Positions 1-12,300 of a stretch of DNA of 64,000 nt are shown here, one piece after another. Below the pieces are notes generated by a model. That model did no database searches. It was not told the DNA's origin and was given only the letters and a program-made list of their open reading frames with translations. Source of the stretch: Sphagnum compactum. Taxonomy: Eukaryota; Bryophyta; Sphagnopsida; Sphagnales. The translations under genes were made by a program, and so were the position numbers. The stretch covers positions 17,480,875-17,544,874 of the forward strand of contig OZ234495.1 of the NCBI GenBank assembly GCA_965153455.1, given 5' to 3'. Every line of letters begins with the position of its first letter. Within the stretch, counting starts at the first letter, position 1.

Positions 1-101
1 TATTGAGAACTACCTCCAAAAGACACCAACCTGACTGAACATGAAGAATAAAAGGTAGTAGCAATAGAGTTTGCTTGATCAATTTGTGAGTGCTCACTCA
101 C

Positions 102-3100
102 CAGGGAAGGAAATCGTAGATAAATATGGACAGCAAATGCCTCAATATACTGCCGAACTGATGGCATATTATTCCGCTGCAAAAATGTTTTATGATTTCA
201 AAACCAGGTGGCTGCTAGAACTCAAGCTGATTATCATACAGATCTCCTACTCTTCAGAAAATAGGATAATCGCAAAGTTAAACTCAAACTTAGCTCTTAA
301 GATAAGTTTGGGTGTCTGTGTAAACTCAAGAATCTAGACCAAAGCTATGGCTTTCATTATACATAGATGGTTTAAAATTACTCACATACAGGCAAATGTC
401 CAACATCACCGTAACTTTAGACACCATGTCATCTGTGATAAATGGGGACAGTATGCAAAGCATTTGCCAAATCCGCACTTTTCGTCGATGAATCTGCAAA
501 TGCAGAGTGCTGTTCCTACATCAGATATGACAGCAACTTCATCTATACAACATACACATGGTGGGAAGACTCTCACTCAGCCAATTATTACTGACTCTAA
601 AATACAGCATGCAAATAGCTTTCGTGTCCATAGAAAATCACATTTTTATCCAACAGGAAAATGGTTTTTGCAGACTCACCAAACTTTTCTTTTTGTACAG
701 CTCCTTTGATAGATTTGGATCCTCAACCTGCCACAACGTTTGTGAATTTTTCATCTGTTTATTTTACACTGAATACAACAGTGCAGTCATTTCACATCCA
801 TGAAGATGATTCCTAACATTGTAGACAAAGGAAGAAAAAAACTGGACAAAACTTACAGCGGCATTGAGAAGCTCAAGAAGGAGCATCTGACCGCATGTAG
901 CAGCAGACTTGGCAATGGCCATTACTTCACTATCCTGAGAAACTTGAGCCTTCTGAACGAGTAACACAAATTGATGCAACATAACTGCAACTGTCACTCG
1001 CACGTACATCTCAGAATTTGTGAATGCCTGTCAACAGAACCAACATCTGCACCAATTTTAGAAAAAATTAAGTAGCAAACACACTGGTTACCAATGCTTT
1101 GATGAAAGTGCTTTTGAGTACTCTACTCATTAGATTCATTCCAATATTCTCCACATGTTAGAATAATAGGTTTGGGTTCTGGGTTCAGGGTTTTGGGTTT
1201 AGAGTTTATGGTTTAGACTTGCAATATTAGTATAATTTTTGACACTAAAACATGAAAAACCAAGCACCAATTACACTTGCTACAGTATGTGTTATTGTGA
1301 GTGAGTGCACCGTAAATGCATGTCTCTGAGAAGCAAAAGCATATCACGTGTCTTGGTTTTGATTCAATACACCACAACAATTACATATGCAAAGGTACAA
1401 CACTACGGTGGACAACAAACCTCAGTTAGCTCAATATCTGAGCTCTGGATTAGCATTGAATATTCTCGAGCTGCAACTTGACTTTCAATGAGCTCACCAT
1501 CCAACTCTTCATCCACAGCCTCTGCCAGGGCAAAAAAAAAAAACCACTTTGCTCAAAGATAATTTTCAACTCAGGCTGCCTGAGGTTATACCAATCTGGT
1601 CAGGTCCTTGCTACCAGTATTGATACCATGGTTGATACCCAAGTGCAGGCCTACATACCAGACCAGACTGGACCAGATCAACACTGGTTTGTATCCCAGA
1701 CCAGAATGCAACTCCTCTCTAACAAAGCATATTCCCTTCAGTGTTTTTTTTTTTCTGGCAAAATTTCGGTATCTTTTGACGAAGAAATTGGGAAATTTTT
1801 GTTTTTCTAGAGTAAATTCAACTAATTTTGCTAACTTTTTGATAAATTTCACCAAATTTTTGATATCAAAAAAATGAAAAACCATGACCCACTTACCTCC
1901 ACCATGTAATGAGAGTAACTTCAGTTGCTTGACATAGAAGATAGCTATGGTAGGATATTGGAGCCACAGGCCTGTGATGTGAAGAGCAGTCAAGCGCATT
2001 GTTCGGGGACTTCGAGCTCCTTGCTCAATGAACTTGCACAAAAGCTGCAAAAGTTCTCAACACTTCACAATGTCAAAATCAGGTTTGCTAAAAGGTTCCA
2101 TAAACCCTGAACCCTAAAAGACTTCAAACCACCAACCATACAAGCTCAACAAGAATTTTGCAAATCAAGGGAACTTCATTGGCTGAGGTCCTCAGGTGTC
2201 CATGAATTACTCCCAACTTCACCAGTTCTCATCTTCATTAGATCCCTTGTAATTATTGCAATTGTCATTTGCTGGTACTCCAGCAAAGTGTGCAATTTCA
2301 TCTTTGTTAAGAAGAGCACCTGATCAAAAGAAATGTGTAGAAGCTGCAGGAAAAATAAAATAAAATACACAGATCTCTCTCTGGGTGGGTGTTCAAATGG
2401 TTGACATGATGAAGAGCAGAGAGTGTTATGTACTTGGTCTGTTACATACCCATTTCAAAGGTCCATCATTTCCATTCACTTCATGCATTTCCACATCAAG
2501 GAAAATGGAAGGATGAAGAATGCTGGATAAGAATGCTGCTATCGGTGCTACTTTTCTCTTATTGCTGTTGGCCATTGCTGCCCATGCTGAACTCACGAGC
2601 TCCCACATAACCTGCAAGTAAACTTGACAAATTCCTCAGGTTCACAGAATCCTTCAACTATGAAGAAAATTGCAAGGTGTTTTCTTGGGTTTAAGGTTTA
2701 GGGTCTGGCTAATTGTGTCTCAGACTGACAACAGCTGAAGTAGTTAAAGAGATAATTCAGGAATGAGTTTACTGCAGGGAATCTGTGTATCCCCCCCCCC
2801 ACCACCCCTCTCCCCAGAAGTAGCAAAAAAAAATTCCAGATCACACTCTCAGCTTTTTTGCATAACAACAGAAAATAAACCTGGGATTTTGTCTCCTGCA
2901 GACCTCCATACCACCGTTCCAGTGAGCAAAACACACCCCATCGCATCAATAAGCGGATACAACAAAGAATTGGTAGAATGTACTCCTCCCCTGCACTTTC
3001 CAAACTTTGTACAATGAAGAAAAAAACCCTCTCATGAGTACATTGTGCCAAACCCAAAAACCAGTTTTTGAACTCCACCTCAAACTGACAAGTTTGAGTC

Positions 3101-6100
3101 ATAATAACCCACACAAATAAACACAAGCCTTGAAGACCCATACTATCAAAACTTTGCTTATGTATGTAAGTTGATCATCAACCACAATAGAGCAAAAGAA
3201 AACCCAAGCTGTTTCTTAACCCTTTTGGATGGAAAAAGCCACCAGTGACTGTTGTATGAAAAGAAAAATGAGAAGCAAGGGATTCTGAGACCAATTTGAC
3301 ATCAAGGATCTAAACCCTAAACCCTAAACTATTGAGAGAGAAAATACCTGTTAATGGCATCTTGTGCAACTGCTTCAAGTGTGCGATCTTTGATGGCACT
3401 ACCAGAGCTGTCAAATGGTTGCTGTGAGTCATTGTCATCTGTTGGCTTCAAGAGGGAGGATTTTGCAATTGACAGAAGATTCTCTAGACAGCCCCACTGC
3501 AGAGAGTAGGCAAAAACATCCAAAATCTTCTAATCAGAATAGATTCAAGGTTAACCCAAGATCAGTCACATTTTGGGCCCCGTCTGCCATGGTTGGTGAG
3601 ACCAAAGCATTGCACCCTAAACCCTATTGCACTGAATAGAAGTGGGCTTTGAAAGACTTTCATTCCACAAGCCAAAACCTTTAATTGATCACTCCACAGA
3701 CATATTACTGCAAAAGATCTTGCGAATATTTCAAAAACCTCTGATCCAAAAATCTGCATCCGATTTCTCAAAAGAAATAACAGGGAAATTTTTTTATCAC
3801 TGACTACCTTCAAGCGAGCGAGAACAGCATGGCGACTTCTTGCCAGAGCTCCCTTTTGAAGAATCAATTCCACATTTGCCAAGAGACCACTGACTAGACC
3901 ATCCACTAAACCATCCACCATGGATGAAACATTCAAGTAATCCAGCAGAGGAGTTCCTTTCACAACCCAGGTTGTAGCAACAACAGATACCGCAACAGAT
4001 GGGGAAAGTGTTATTGCCAATGCAGCACAGACAACTATCAATGCCTCATAACATCCCACTTGAACCTCCGCCCCAGTCTGCAACAAAAGCAAAAGACACC
4101 ACACTAAAAATTTGCGCACAATTCTATTGTTCAGGTTCCTGTTAGCAAAAAGGATCAAGGAATCTCAAAACCCGAGGCCTCCGAAACCCAAGAGAGGCTT
4201 TCAACCCTCCAAAACCCTTGAAAACCCCAAAACTCCAAAATTCTGAAATTGAGAAATGCGACGGGATAAATGAACCTCACCTCATTTTCAGAAGCTGGAG
4301 TGGAGACCACCTTCAAAGCAAACATCCACAAAAAATACGTGGCTTCCTTTGGGATTTGTGACGATCCCCCCCTCACCATGCACAACCATATACAGCTTTC
4401 TGCCAGTGTTCTGACTGCCAATACCTGGATTGAAGGTTTCACATAAACCACACCCATTTTAAAAATACTCTCCAGTTTTGCTACCAAAATGCAGAAAAAA
4501 CCAGTGTTAGGCAGGTAGTGTTAGGCAGGTACTACCAGGCTGAAACTCTGGTACATAGACTGATACCAGTCCTAGGTTCAAAGAACCAACCAGATTGGTA
4601 TGATCTGAGGCAATATACCAGACTTGTACCAGTACCTCCGTGGCAGAGAAATACTAGAGGTAATACCAGCTAGCTCCATACCAGGGTTTTGCACCAGTCT
4701 CAATATCAGGATATATACCTGTCTCATACCAGCCAAGAATCAACCTTGGACCCTAATACCAGGACCAGGCAAGTAAGAAAGTTTTAAAACAAAACCCAAT
4801 ACCAGTACCAGACGCATTATGAGATATTAAGAAATAATCCAAAACCACCAGTAACCAGCTGGTATGTTCAAAAGTGGATAGATACCTGCCCAACACTGGT
4901 AGAAACCCATCTTTATTTTTATCTGGTAATTAAGAAATGTATATGTGGTCCATCCAGTAAAGCATACCCCTTGTAATATGGCAGAAGCTAGAGCAGGTGG
5001 TAGACGTCGCTGGCTAGGTCCTCCAAGCTGCCCTGTAACAGAACCTGGAAGTTCCACCAACCCTGAACCGGCATCATATTCCCAGAAAGTTCGAGATGCG
5101 TCCTTTGCATACTTCAGCAGCTCATCCTTGAGAAATGCAAACAGAATTTGCATGTGAGTCATGTTATGCCTCAGCATTACATACATTGTTGAAATCTCGA
5201 GCAAGCATATCTTGAGAGTTTCAAATATTTAGATATATATAAGGGGGTAGTTACCAAAGTGGCCTGCAGCACATCAGCAACCATTTCAATCTGCCTTGAT
5301 TCAACTTGATTGCTAGACTCTGTAGGCAGCATCGAGACACAGGCATCTGAAGCAGATGATGGTTCTGTTGTGTTTGGCACTAAAATTGGTGACACTGAGA
5401 ACTCTTCCATTAAACTGTGAAGAAGAAGAAGCACTTTCTCTGCCATAAATAGCAATCTGTTGTTGTCATTGAGCTCATTGATGCAAGCTGCATGTTGCTC
5501 CACTATCTGCAGAAGACGACAATAGATTTGCATCTCTCCCACATGAATAATTTTTACCCTCCTGAAGTTTGCAAAAAGTTTATCAAATCTCAATGGCCAT
5601 GGAGGGTGTAGGGTTTTAGGTTTTAAAACTTCCTATTTTCAGATTCAGAAGCAGAAATTTGTAACTTTGAAAAGAAATTCACCTGGATCAGCTGAAGCTG
5701 CGATTCAAAGCTCACCACCTTAAGGGCAAGAAGGCGAGCCCATTTTTTCACTTCCACTCTCCAAGCTTCCAGTTCATCATCAGTTATCTCAGAGGACACA
5801 ACACTTTGTGGCATCAAATAATCATGCAGCATTGCTCTAAGACCCTCTGACAATGATTTATCGGTGTCAAGACTTGCATGCAGACCTTCCAGAGCTTGAC
5901 CAGGATGTAGCCATTGTAAAAGACATCTGTGTAAGACACCTGGAATAAACAACACGGTAAGCTCTAAAGCATGTGTTGAAGGATATTGCTAATTGTGGGT
6001 AAATAAGATGGGATTCTTCACAATGCACATGGATAGAAGAAACAAGAAACCTTTTACAACTTCCAGACAGTGATGGAGGATTCAGGAACACTCTAACCTC

Positions 6101-9100
6101 CTTGCATAAGAAGATCTTTGGGAAAAGCTGATAGGAAGTGGGTGAGCTTCGTAGTTGCCTGTGGCAACCACACCAAAGCCCGAGCCGCCGCCAGTACATG
6201 GGCACACACTGCAAGTTTCAAACACCAATAAATCACAAAAAAAGAAAAAAAAACCCAACCTTTTAAGGTTCCACAACCATGCCTACATATCTACCTACCT
6301 ACTGACCCACCACCCTTTGGTAAAACTCTTGAGTCCACTCAAAACCACAATTCACCTTTGGCTCGGTATTTTGGGTTAAAATGGCGTTTGCTTTTGTCGA
6401 TCACAACCTTCAGATCCTCTAGGAGCACTTCAGCATTTTGTTGATGACCTGCACTATTCATGCTTGATGATACCCAGTGTGTATTTCCATCTCTTGCATC
6501 TGAGGTTGAATGGCCAACAGGATGTTGTTGGGTTGTTGCATCAGGCATAGTTTCTAGGCTTTTGTTCTCTGAAAACTGGGCAGCAGCTGTGGCTACTGCT
6601 GCTGCTGCTTCCAGGCAAATAGCAATGGTCATTAAACCAGCCCGACATGGTGAACGTGCTGAAATTGCCTTAGCAAGACGCTGAACGAAGTTTGCATGAT
6701 CCCTGACAAAAATGGTAGCACAATTAGAGCTTCCATAATGAAAGGAGCAGTATGAAAAGAGCCTATTGTCAGAAAATCTCCAGCAGTGCTCAGTATGTGA
6801 TCCTGCAAAAATATTTCTCACATCCAGGTTTAGTTATTTACTTTTTTCCAACCCCACCCATAAAACTAAAACTGGGACTGCAAATAGGTGGGAGACTACC
6901 AATCACAAACCACCTAGACCAATCATAATATTTGGTCAATCAGAAACAGGGAGCAGCAGTCAGATCATATTTATTACACTCTTCTCTGGCAGGTGTTAGG
7001 CTTTGCTGTGCCTTTTACCAGCCTCAGCAAACTGTGCAAAATGCTGGGCCAAAAACCATTTTGCTGAGCCAAACCAGCAGGATTTGACTTTTCTTCATCC
7101 AACTCTATTTGCAGGATCACATAATGAGCACCAATGGAGTTGCTCTCAGTTACTCAGCAAGGGTCTAAACAAAAGAAAATTACCTTCCAGAAAGTGATGC
7201 AGCATAGGATGAAAAGAAGTTTGCCGCTGCCTTTGCTGTCTCTGAAGTATAGCTACCTCTTACACCTGTATGAATTGAAAACATTTCACCCAAAGTGTGT
7301 CAACATACTATGATGATACCCAGAACTCCATATGGGTTCTCCTGTCCTCAGATTCACCAGCCACAGAAAAATCCCAGCTTCAAACCCTAAACCCCTAGAA
7401 ATCTGTATAATTCACACACGCTCAGATTGTGAATATGGGAAAGTTACCAAAGTCCTGATGATAGGGTAGGATCATCTGATGCTGTTAGCATTGACTCTTG
7501 CATGAATTGTTTTAAAGATCTCAACTTCACACCCTAAACCCTAAATATCACAGATGCTTAGATTGGGAAAGTGGGTAACTTACCAAAGTCCCGATGATGG
7601 GTAGGATCATCCAATGCTGTTAACAGTGATCCTAGCATGAATTCTTCAGAAACACATGGATGTATTTCAAAAGCATTGGCCCAGTCCAGCTCCAGAAATG
7701 ACTGCAACACTAATCGTCGTACTGCAGCAGACCACAAAACACACCTCAAAACTATCCTGCACAACAAATAGCATAAAAGGGCACTGTTTGCAGCAACAAG
7801 CAAAACACCACCTTGGGAGGCTACCTAATGAGGAAGTTTCTGCTTTCTCACCATGCAGATTTTTGTGATTGAATCCACGGTCGAAAAGGATCAAAACCCA
7901 TGTAAAGTCCACGTCAATCCCTTGGATGATGTTCCTCCTCCTATCTCTGGTATTATTCTCCTCAGTCTGGAATTGTTTGCTATTTTGTGACAGCGGAGAC
8001 AGCAGCACCATCTGTTCAAAAATTGCCACAAAGAACTTCACCCTTGTGACTGACTTGAAAAAACTGGAATCACAAGAAAACTGAAGAGATAAATTTGACA
8101 TTGCATTCTTGTAAACCCACTATCTATTGCAGAACCCTAAACCCTAAAAGCAATATATGACCATGACCATCACATCAGATCACCCAGTGCTCCATTTGGT
8201 AACTGCCATGTTGCCTACACCACCATAACCATTTCCCCATCCTACATTTAGGGATACCTAAAAAGCCAGATCTGACTGCCTCACTCATGGGAAGAAACCC
8301 GGATTCTTCTTCTATCATGATTGACTACATGGGGGCAAAAGGAAATCATCGTAAGTCTTTTTTCACACCTCATGAGCCCAGACAGCTTCAACTAAGTGAC
8401 TGCCATATTCCTCAAGAGTTTCATAGAGCAAAATGAAGGCCTTCCATGCATGAGGAGGCTGCTGATCTCTACTACTGTTGGAGAGTTCTTCCTCCTCTCC
8501 ATTTCTCCTGTTTTGCTGTGAACAAGTCACATCCTTCTTTGTAGTATGTGCTTGAAAACCCAGCATTCCTTTTTTCTGTCTTCCTGAAGGATGCCGCTGC
8601 ACCTGCTCTGCTGCTGTGTTGAGTTGTAGTGCCAGCTTTGGGAGAGCTTGCTTCAGAAGATACAAAGTCCTCTTTCTTGTAAGTGGGTCTCCATCCACCT
8701 GTGTCCATGCACCACTCCCCCCTACTAATTGTAACCGAAAATCACTTCACTGTGATTTGAGACCAGGAGAAAAACTAGGAACTTTAGCTGTTATCTTTCT
8801 TACCAAGCCTGCCTTGAGCTCCTCCCAGAACAAGGGATCATCACGGATGTCAAAATTCTCAGCACTAAACTTCCATGGAGTTTGATCAGTTGATAGTGAT
8901 GACGAGTTTTCAAGAGTGAATTGCACACAAGGAAAGAAAAGTTCTGCAAACACAGATAGTATCATGTAAGCATCCCGACGCTGCAGAGCGCCATGCATAA
9001 AAAGTGCCTTGCAGCACTGCCAAATCTCTTGCGCAATTGATATCCTGCACACCGCCAAAGAACATTTTTTTTAGTTCAAAGATGCCACGGGTCACCCTCG

Positions 9101-11855
9101 TGAGGTAAAGATATATATTTCATAGTTGAACTGTGTACTATACAAGAGCATCTCCAACAATGCTCAGTATGTGACCCTGCAAAAATATTTCTCACATCCA
9201 AGTTTAGTTGTTTACTTTTTCCAACCCCAACCATAAAACTAAAACTGGGACTGCAAATGGGTGGGAGACTACAAATAGCAACCCACCTGGACCAAGCAAA
9301 CTATCTAGCCAATCAACAGCAGCTGTTAGACTTTGCTGCGCCTTTTACCAGCCTCGGCAAACAGTGCAAAAATGCTGGGCCAAAAAACCATTTTGCTGAG
9401 CCAAACTGACATGTTTTGACTTTTCTTCATCCAATTTTAATTTGCAGGGTCCCATACTGAGCACTGGTGGAGTTGCTCTAAAAAAGCTCTTTAGAACATC
9501 ATGACGTGAAAATGGTTTCTCACCTAGCATCATTACATTTAGTGTCTTCTCCAGGCTTTGGATCGTCCCAGTTTAATCTGCATCTTGCCCTGATGAGAGG
9601 TGGTAGAAGGGTTAACATAGCATGATGACGCAAGCCAACATCCAATGGCTGTGAAAGCATTGAGATTGCGGGAGCCATGAATAGAGAGACCATTTCTTTG
9701 CAAAAAGTTGCAGCTGTACATTCGTATCCTTTTTCACTCCCATCCCCAACCAATGATGACTTTCTGGGTACCAAGTCCAGAACTGCTGTCAGTACAGCTG
9801 CCACAATTTGGCATGCTACTGCTACAGCAAGCTGTCTCAGGTCTGCATCAATTACACTCACCATATGAAAATTTCTTCAGCATTCTCTACGAGATTGCCA
9901 AGAAAATAAGTCATTGACATGGAGACAAAAAAAACCAAAAAATGCTACACAATATCATCAAATTCGAGCAATTCGAAACAATAGAGATAAAAGCTGGATA
10001 TTCTGCATCATGAGACAGCTAGAACAGTGTCACATACTAGTACTAGACAATTGCAAAGACTTACCCTTAATATCCAAATCAGCTAGTGGCAGCAGCGGCA
10101 CTCTTGGTTCAAGTGCAGTCAAGCAGTAACAGACCAGAAACAATCTGATGAAATTCCACGCCTGCCGTTCTACCATAGCCACAGCCAGACCTTGAATCAC
10201 CTAGAGAACATCAGTTGACATATATAGCATCATGATTTTGGGTCAAGTCAAGGTGCTTGCTGCAAAATCAGTTACGGTGCAAACAAGACTTGCAACCATA
10301 AAATGAAGAACTTTGGTTTACCATGGGGACAAAGGGGTTCGATGTTCAACACAAGTTGCCATGCCACAGCATATGAAATCAGGATGCTTCAATATCACTC
10401 CCTAAACCCTAAAACCCTTCAGATATCATAATTTCCTCAAAAAAGAAAAAAAGAAAAAAGGCATCATTCAGGGAAGAAGAACCCCAAACACACTTACTTC
10501 AGTCTGCAGACACAAAAGCTTTGGATCCTTGTAGTGCAAAATGGGCATGAAAACAGTTGATACTACACGCAAAATATCTTCTTCACTGTTATCTGCATTC
10601 CAACAATCGCATTTGCAACAACAACAACAACAACAACAACAACAACCAATCATGTAGGGTTTAGGGTTTAGGGTATTTTAGTGTATAACCCAGGAGATCA
10701 TCATGTAGTAGAGAGCTAGTCCAATTGAGATGTGTATCAAGGGATTTTTCAAACTGGAGGGATTTTGTTATCAATGTTAGGTGGTAGTTCAAGGGTGGTG
10801 CTAGTTGGGACAACGACAGCTAAAACCGGAACCCATAATAAGGTAACACTAAAAACACATTGCAAAAATTTGTGATCCCCCTCACGTGGTTGAGTTTTAA
10901 TCAGGTTTGCAAGAATCCAAGCAGACCTTGTGGAAGGACCTCCCCCCAGACAGACAGGCAGCCAGGCAACACTCTAGGAGAAACTACAACAAATTTCTCC
11001 TTCCCCTTCTTCCCCAAGAATCCAGTTGCTTTATCCCAAGCACAAAATTCCAAACAGTAAGTTACCTGATAAAAGGAGAAGACGTAGCAAGGATGCCACA
11101 TATGCTCTGGAAAATTCCAATTCCATCTCAGAATACACTTCAGCTGCTACTGTTGTATCTGGATCCAGCCCCTACCCAATAACAAGACAAGCAAGAGAGA
11201 AAAACCCAAAAAAACAAAAAACACCCACTTTCAGAGATCTATCTATATGACCCACAAGAAAAGAACCAATGAGTTTTATACTAGATTGATGATGAGCTCT
11301 TGTTCTCTTTTAGCAGACTGCTCTTATGGGTTTATAAACCCTAAACCCTGAACCCCTTTACGATCCTGCTGTTCTCAAGCTGCTATTTTGCGAAAACGAC
11401 CCATTTTCAGAGATCTATCTGTATGACGCAAAAGAACCAATGAGTTGTATACTACATTGATGATTAGCTCTTGTTCTCTTTTAGCATACTGCTCTTTATG
11501 GGTTTATAAACCCTAAACCCTAGACTCGTTTTATGATCCTGCTGTTTTCAAGCTGCTATGTTTTGGCGATACACAAGCAAGCGCTTCCGAGAGAGATCGG
11601 ATGCGATGAAACAGTTACAAGGATTGTGTGAGTACACAGGTGTGGGTTGGTAGTTGGTACCTGCTGTTGTTGCAGAAAGGGAGGGACAGAATGCAATAAA
11701 TGGGTGAGGAGAGAAGACGCATCCACTGCTGTGCAGTCCATCACTGCTTCCAGCAGACCTGGCACCGCCTCCCGCGGCAGTGTACGCAGTCTGCGCATGA
11801 TCACCGCTCCTGCCTCCATCGCTGCGCGCAACGCCACCAGCTCTCTCCCTCTCAA
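102..11855 (-). CDS. TRM3/TARBP1-type tRNA (Gm18) 2'-O-methyltransferase, helical-repeat region (3' end off window)
   Basis: Family members 2'-O-methylate G18 in the tRNA D-loop through a C-terminal SpoU/SPOUT domain; here only the long HEAT/ARM-like N-terminal part is present and the gene runs off the left edge. Exons (minus, 5' to 3'): 11855-11661, 11171-11066, 10592-10498, 10200-10065, 9842-9524, 9044-8804, 8698-8369, 8053-7852, 7721-7584, 7265-7184, 6702-6356, 6208-6098, 5939-5683, 5506-5255, 5126-4968, 4424-4281, 4077-3808, 3496-3348, 3004-2881, 2611-2450, 2044-1897, 1521-1421, 1027-857, about 703-680, 493-386, 176-102. Phases agree at every junction except around 680-728. This gives about 1,480 residues, fitting a plant homologue of roughly 1,850. 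Supporting motifs recalled from the family: DDPLFWEELKAGL, ARSPRTMRLTALHITGLWL, LYKKKSL joined to IHRRKVRIWQML, and NNMPSVRQYIEAFAVHIYL. The start at 11855 is the first in-frame ATG; 11819 is an alternative. Family identity is inferred from memory. Confidence 0.8.
1741..1880 (+). repeat. Dispersed AT-rich repeat, family A
   Basis: Contains gaagaaattgggaaatttttg, then agagtaaattcaactaattt, then ttttgatatcaaaaaaatgaaa. A close relative in the same orientation lies at about 42505-42645 (aaaattgggaaattttgttt, acagtaaatttaacta, ttggatatcac). Inverted relatives lie at about 34440-34570 and 35175-35300. It sits in an intron of the TRM3-like gene. Confidence 0.6.
4500..4870. repeat. Degenerate ACCAG/CTGGT-rich intronic sequence
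   Basis: The intron between exons 5126-4968 and 4424-4281 is dominated by irregularly spaced accag/ctggt words (for example gataccagtcctag, taccagtacctccg, aataccaggaccagg). A second patch with the same words lies at about 1585-1710 in another intron of the same gene. The irregular spacing points to an old decayed repeat family, not a young microsatellite. No coding frame is supported. Confidence 0.5.
6771..7146. mobile_element. MITE copy 1 (non-autonomous DNA transposon) in a TRM3-like intron
   Basis: A 376-bp element lies in the intron between exons 7265-7184 and 6702-6356. Its left end (agaaaatctccagcagtgct) pairs as an imperfect inverted repeat with its right end, which reads agagcaactccattggtgct on the opposite strand; pairing continues for about 35 bases. 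The interior matches the element at 9145-9479 for most of its length. It has no ORF of its own. No clear target-site duplication is visible, so the superfamily is unassigned. Confidence 0.75.
7435..7525 (-). pseudogene. Duplicated 3' end of TRM3-like exon 9 with its splice donor
   Basis: This intronic stretch repeats the end of the exon at 7721-7584 (segment about 7571-7653), offset by about 136 bp. On the minus strand the real exon ends GATGATCCTACCCATCATCG..., and the copy reads GATGATCCTACCCTATCATC..., followed by CTTTG and a gtaact donor. A one-base length change breaks the frame of the copy. Each copy is associated with a telo-box (7387 and 7531). It is best read as a local tandem duplication across an exon-intron boundary that left a decoy donor. 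Confidence 0.7.
9145..9479. mobile_element. MITE copy 2, same family as 6771-7146
   Basis: A 335-bp element in the intron between exons 9842-9524 and 9044-8804, ending about 45 bases from the 9524 splice donor. The left end agagcatctccaacaatgct and the right end (reverse complement agagcaactccaccagtgct) form an inverted repeat of about 40 bp. Sharing of terminal and internal sequence with copy 1, 2 kb away in the same gene, defines a family. Copy 2 lacks about 40 bp present in copy 1 around 6930-6990. Confidence 0.75.
10613..10645. repeat. (CAA)n microsatellite
   Basis: About eleven uninterrupted CAA units lie in the intron just upstream (gene orientation) of exon 10592-10498. A three-unit telomere-like run follows at 10655-10675. 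Confidence 0.9.
10655..10675 (+). repeat. Telomere-type (TTTAGGG) run, best example of many
   Basis: gtagggtttagggtttagggt gives three consecutive units. Other runs of two or more units lie at 3311-3327, 7531-7544, 8131-8148, 11335-11347, 11508-11521, 18361-18376, 26488-26502, 26784-26801, 26919-26935, 32905-32922 and 38381-38398, in both orientations. Single or imperfect units are more numerous. Confidence 0.85.
11223..11574. repeat. Two-copy tandem duplication (~176 bp) in intron 1 of the TRM3-like gene
   Basis: Copy 1 is about 11223-11398 and copy 2 about 11399-11574. Shared anchors are ttcagagatctatct (11231 and 11407), ctcttgttctcttttagca, and a telo-box block tttataaaccctaaaccct in each. 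Several substitutions and short indels separate the copies. Both lie in the intron between exons 11855-11661 and 11171-11066. Confidence 0.8.
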
Positions 11856-12031
11856 ACACTGCTGCTGCCGGTCTGTGTGTGCGCGGGGGAGGGTTCGGAG
11901 CTCACCCGGGGGTTATCATCTCGGGTATCAATCTCAACCAGCACACCAGGAGGAATGGATGAATAGATGGATGGATGGTGGCTGGAGAAAAGAGATCAGA
12001 AGCAGAGTTTCTTTTAAGGAATTTGTGATGT

Positions 12032-12300
12032 AGTCAAAGTGGCGATCATCTAGAAAATAATTTAGCCAAAATTTTGATGTGAAAGTAGATATTAAAAAAC
12101 AAAATCCTTCTACATTTTTGGCTACATACTAGAACTTATTATTTAAAAATATGGCGATATGGATTTTATTTTCTTTAAAATCTGGCTAATTTGGGCCATT
12201 TTCTTCCCCAAAAAAATCCTTTGTATAGGTCAAAATCATATTTTTCAAGTGAAAATTTGGCTAAAATTAGCAGGTAAAAGAAACCCTCATCAAAATTACG
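12032..12300. repeat. Dispersed AT-rich repeat, family B
   Basis: Begins aagtggcgatcatctagaaa and contains ccttctacatttttggctaca. A related copy lies at about 37225-37520 (aagtggcaatcatcggtagg, gtctttctatatttttggcc, then attttcttcc). Both copies sit just beyond the 5' side of a putative gene (the TRM3-like gene here, the GC-rich ORF there). No coding content. Confidence 0.55.

Noticed and set aside
2176-2370. Minus-strand ORF with VLFLTKMKLHTLL as an exon of the TRM3-like gene
   Set aside because: Exon 2611-2450 (ending DGPLKW) joins exon 2044-1897 (LLCKFIEQGARSPRT) in phase, and the family is continuous there; including this ORF adds a stop.
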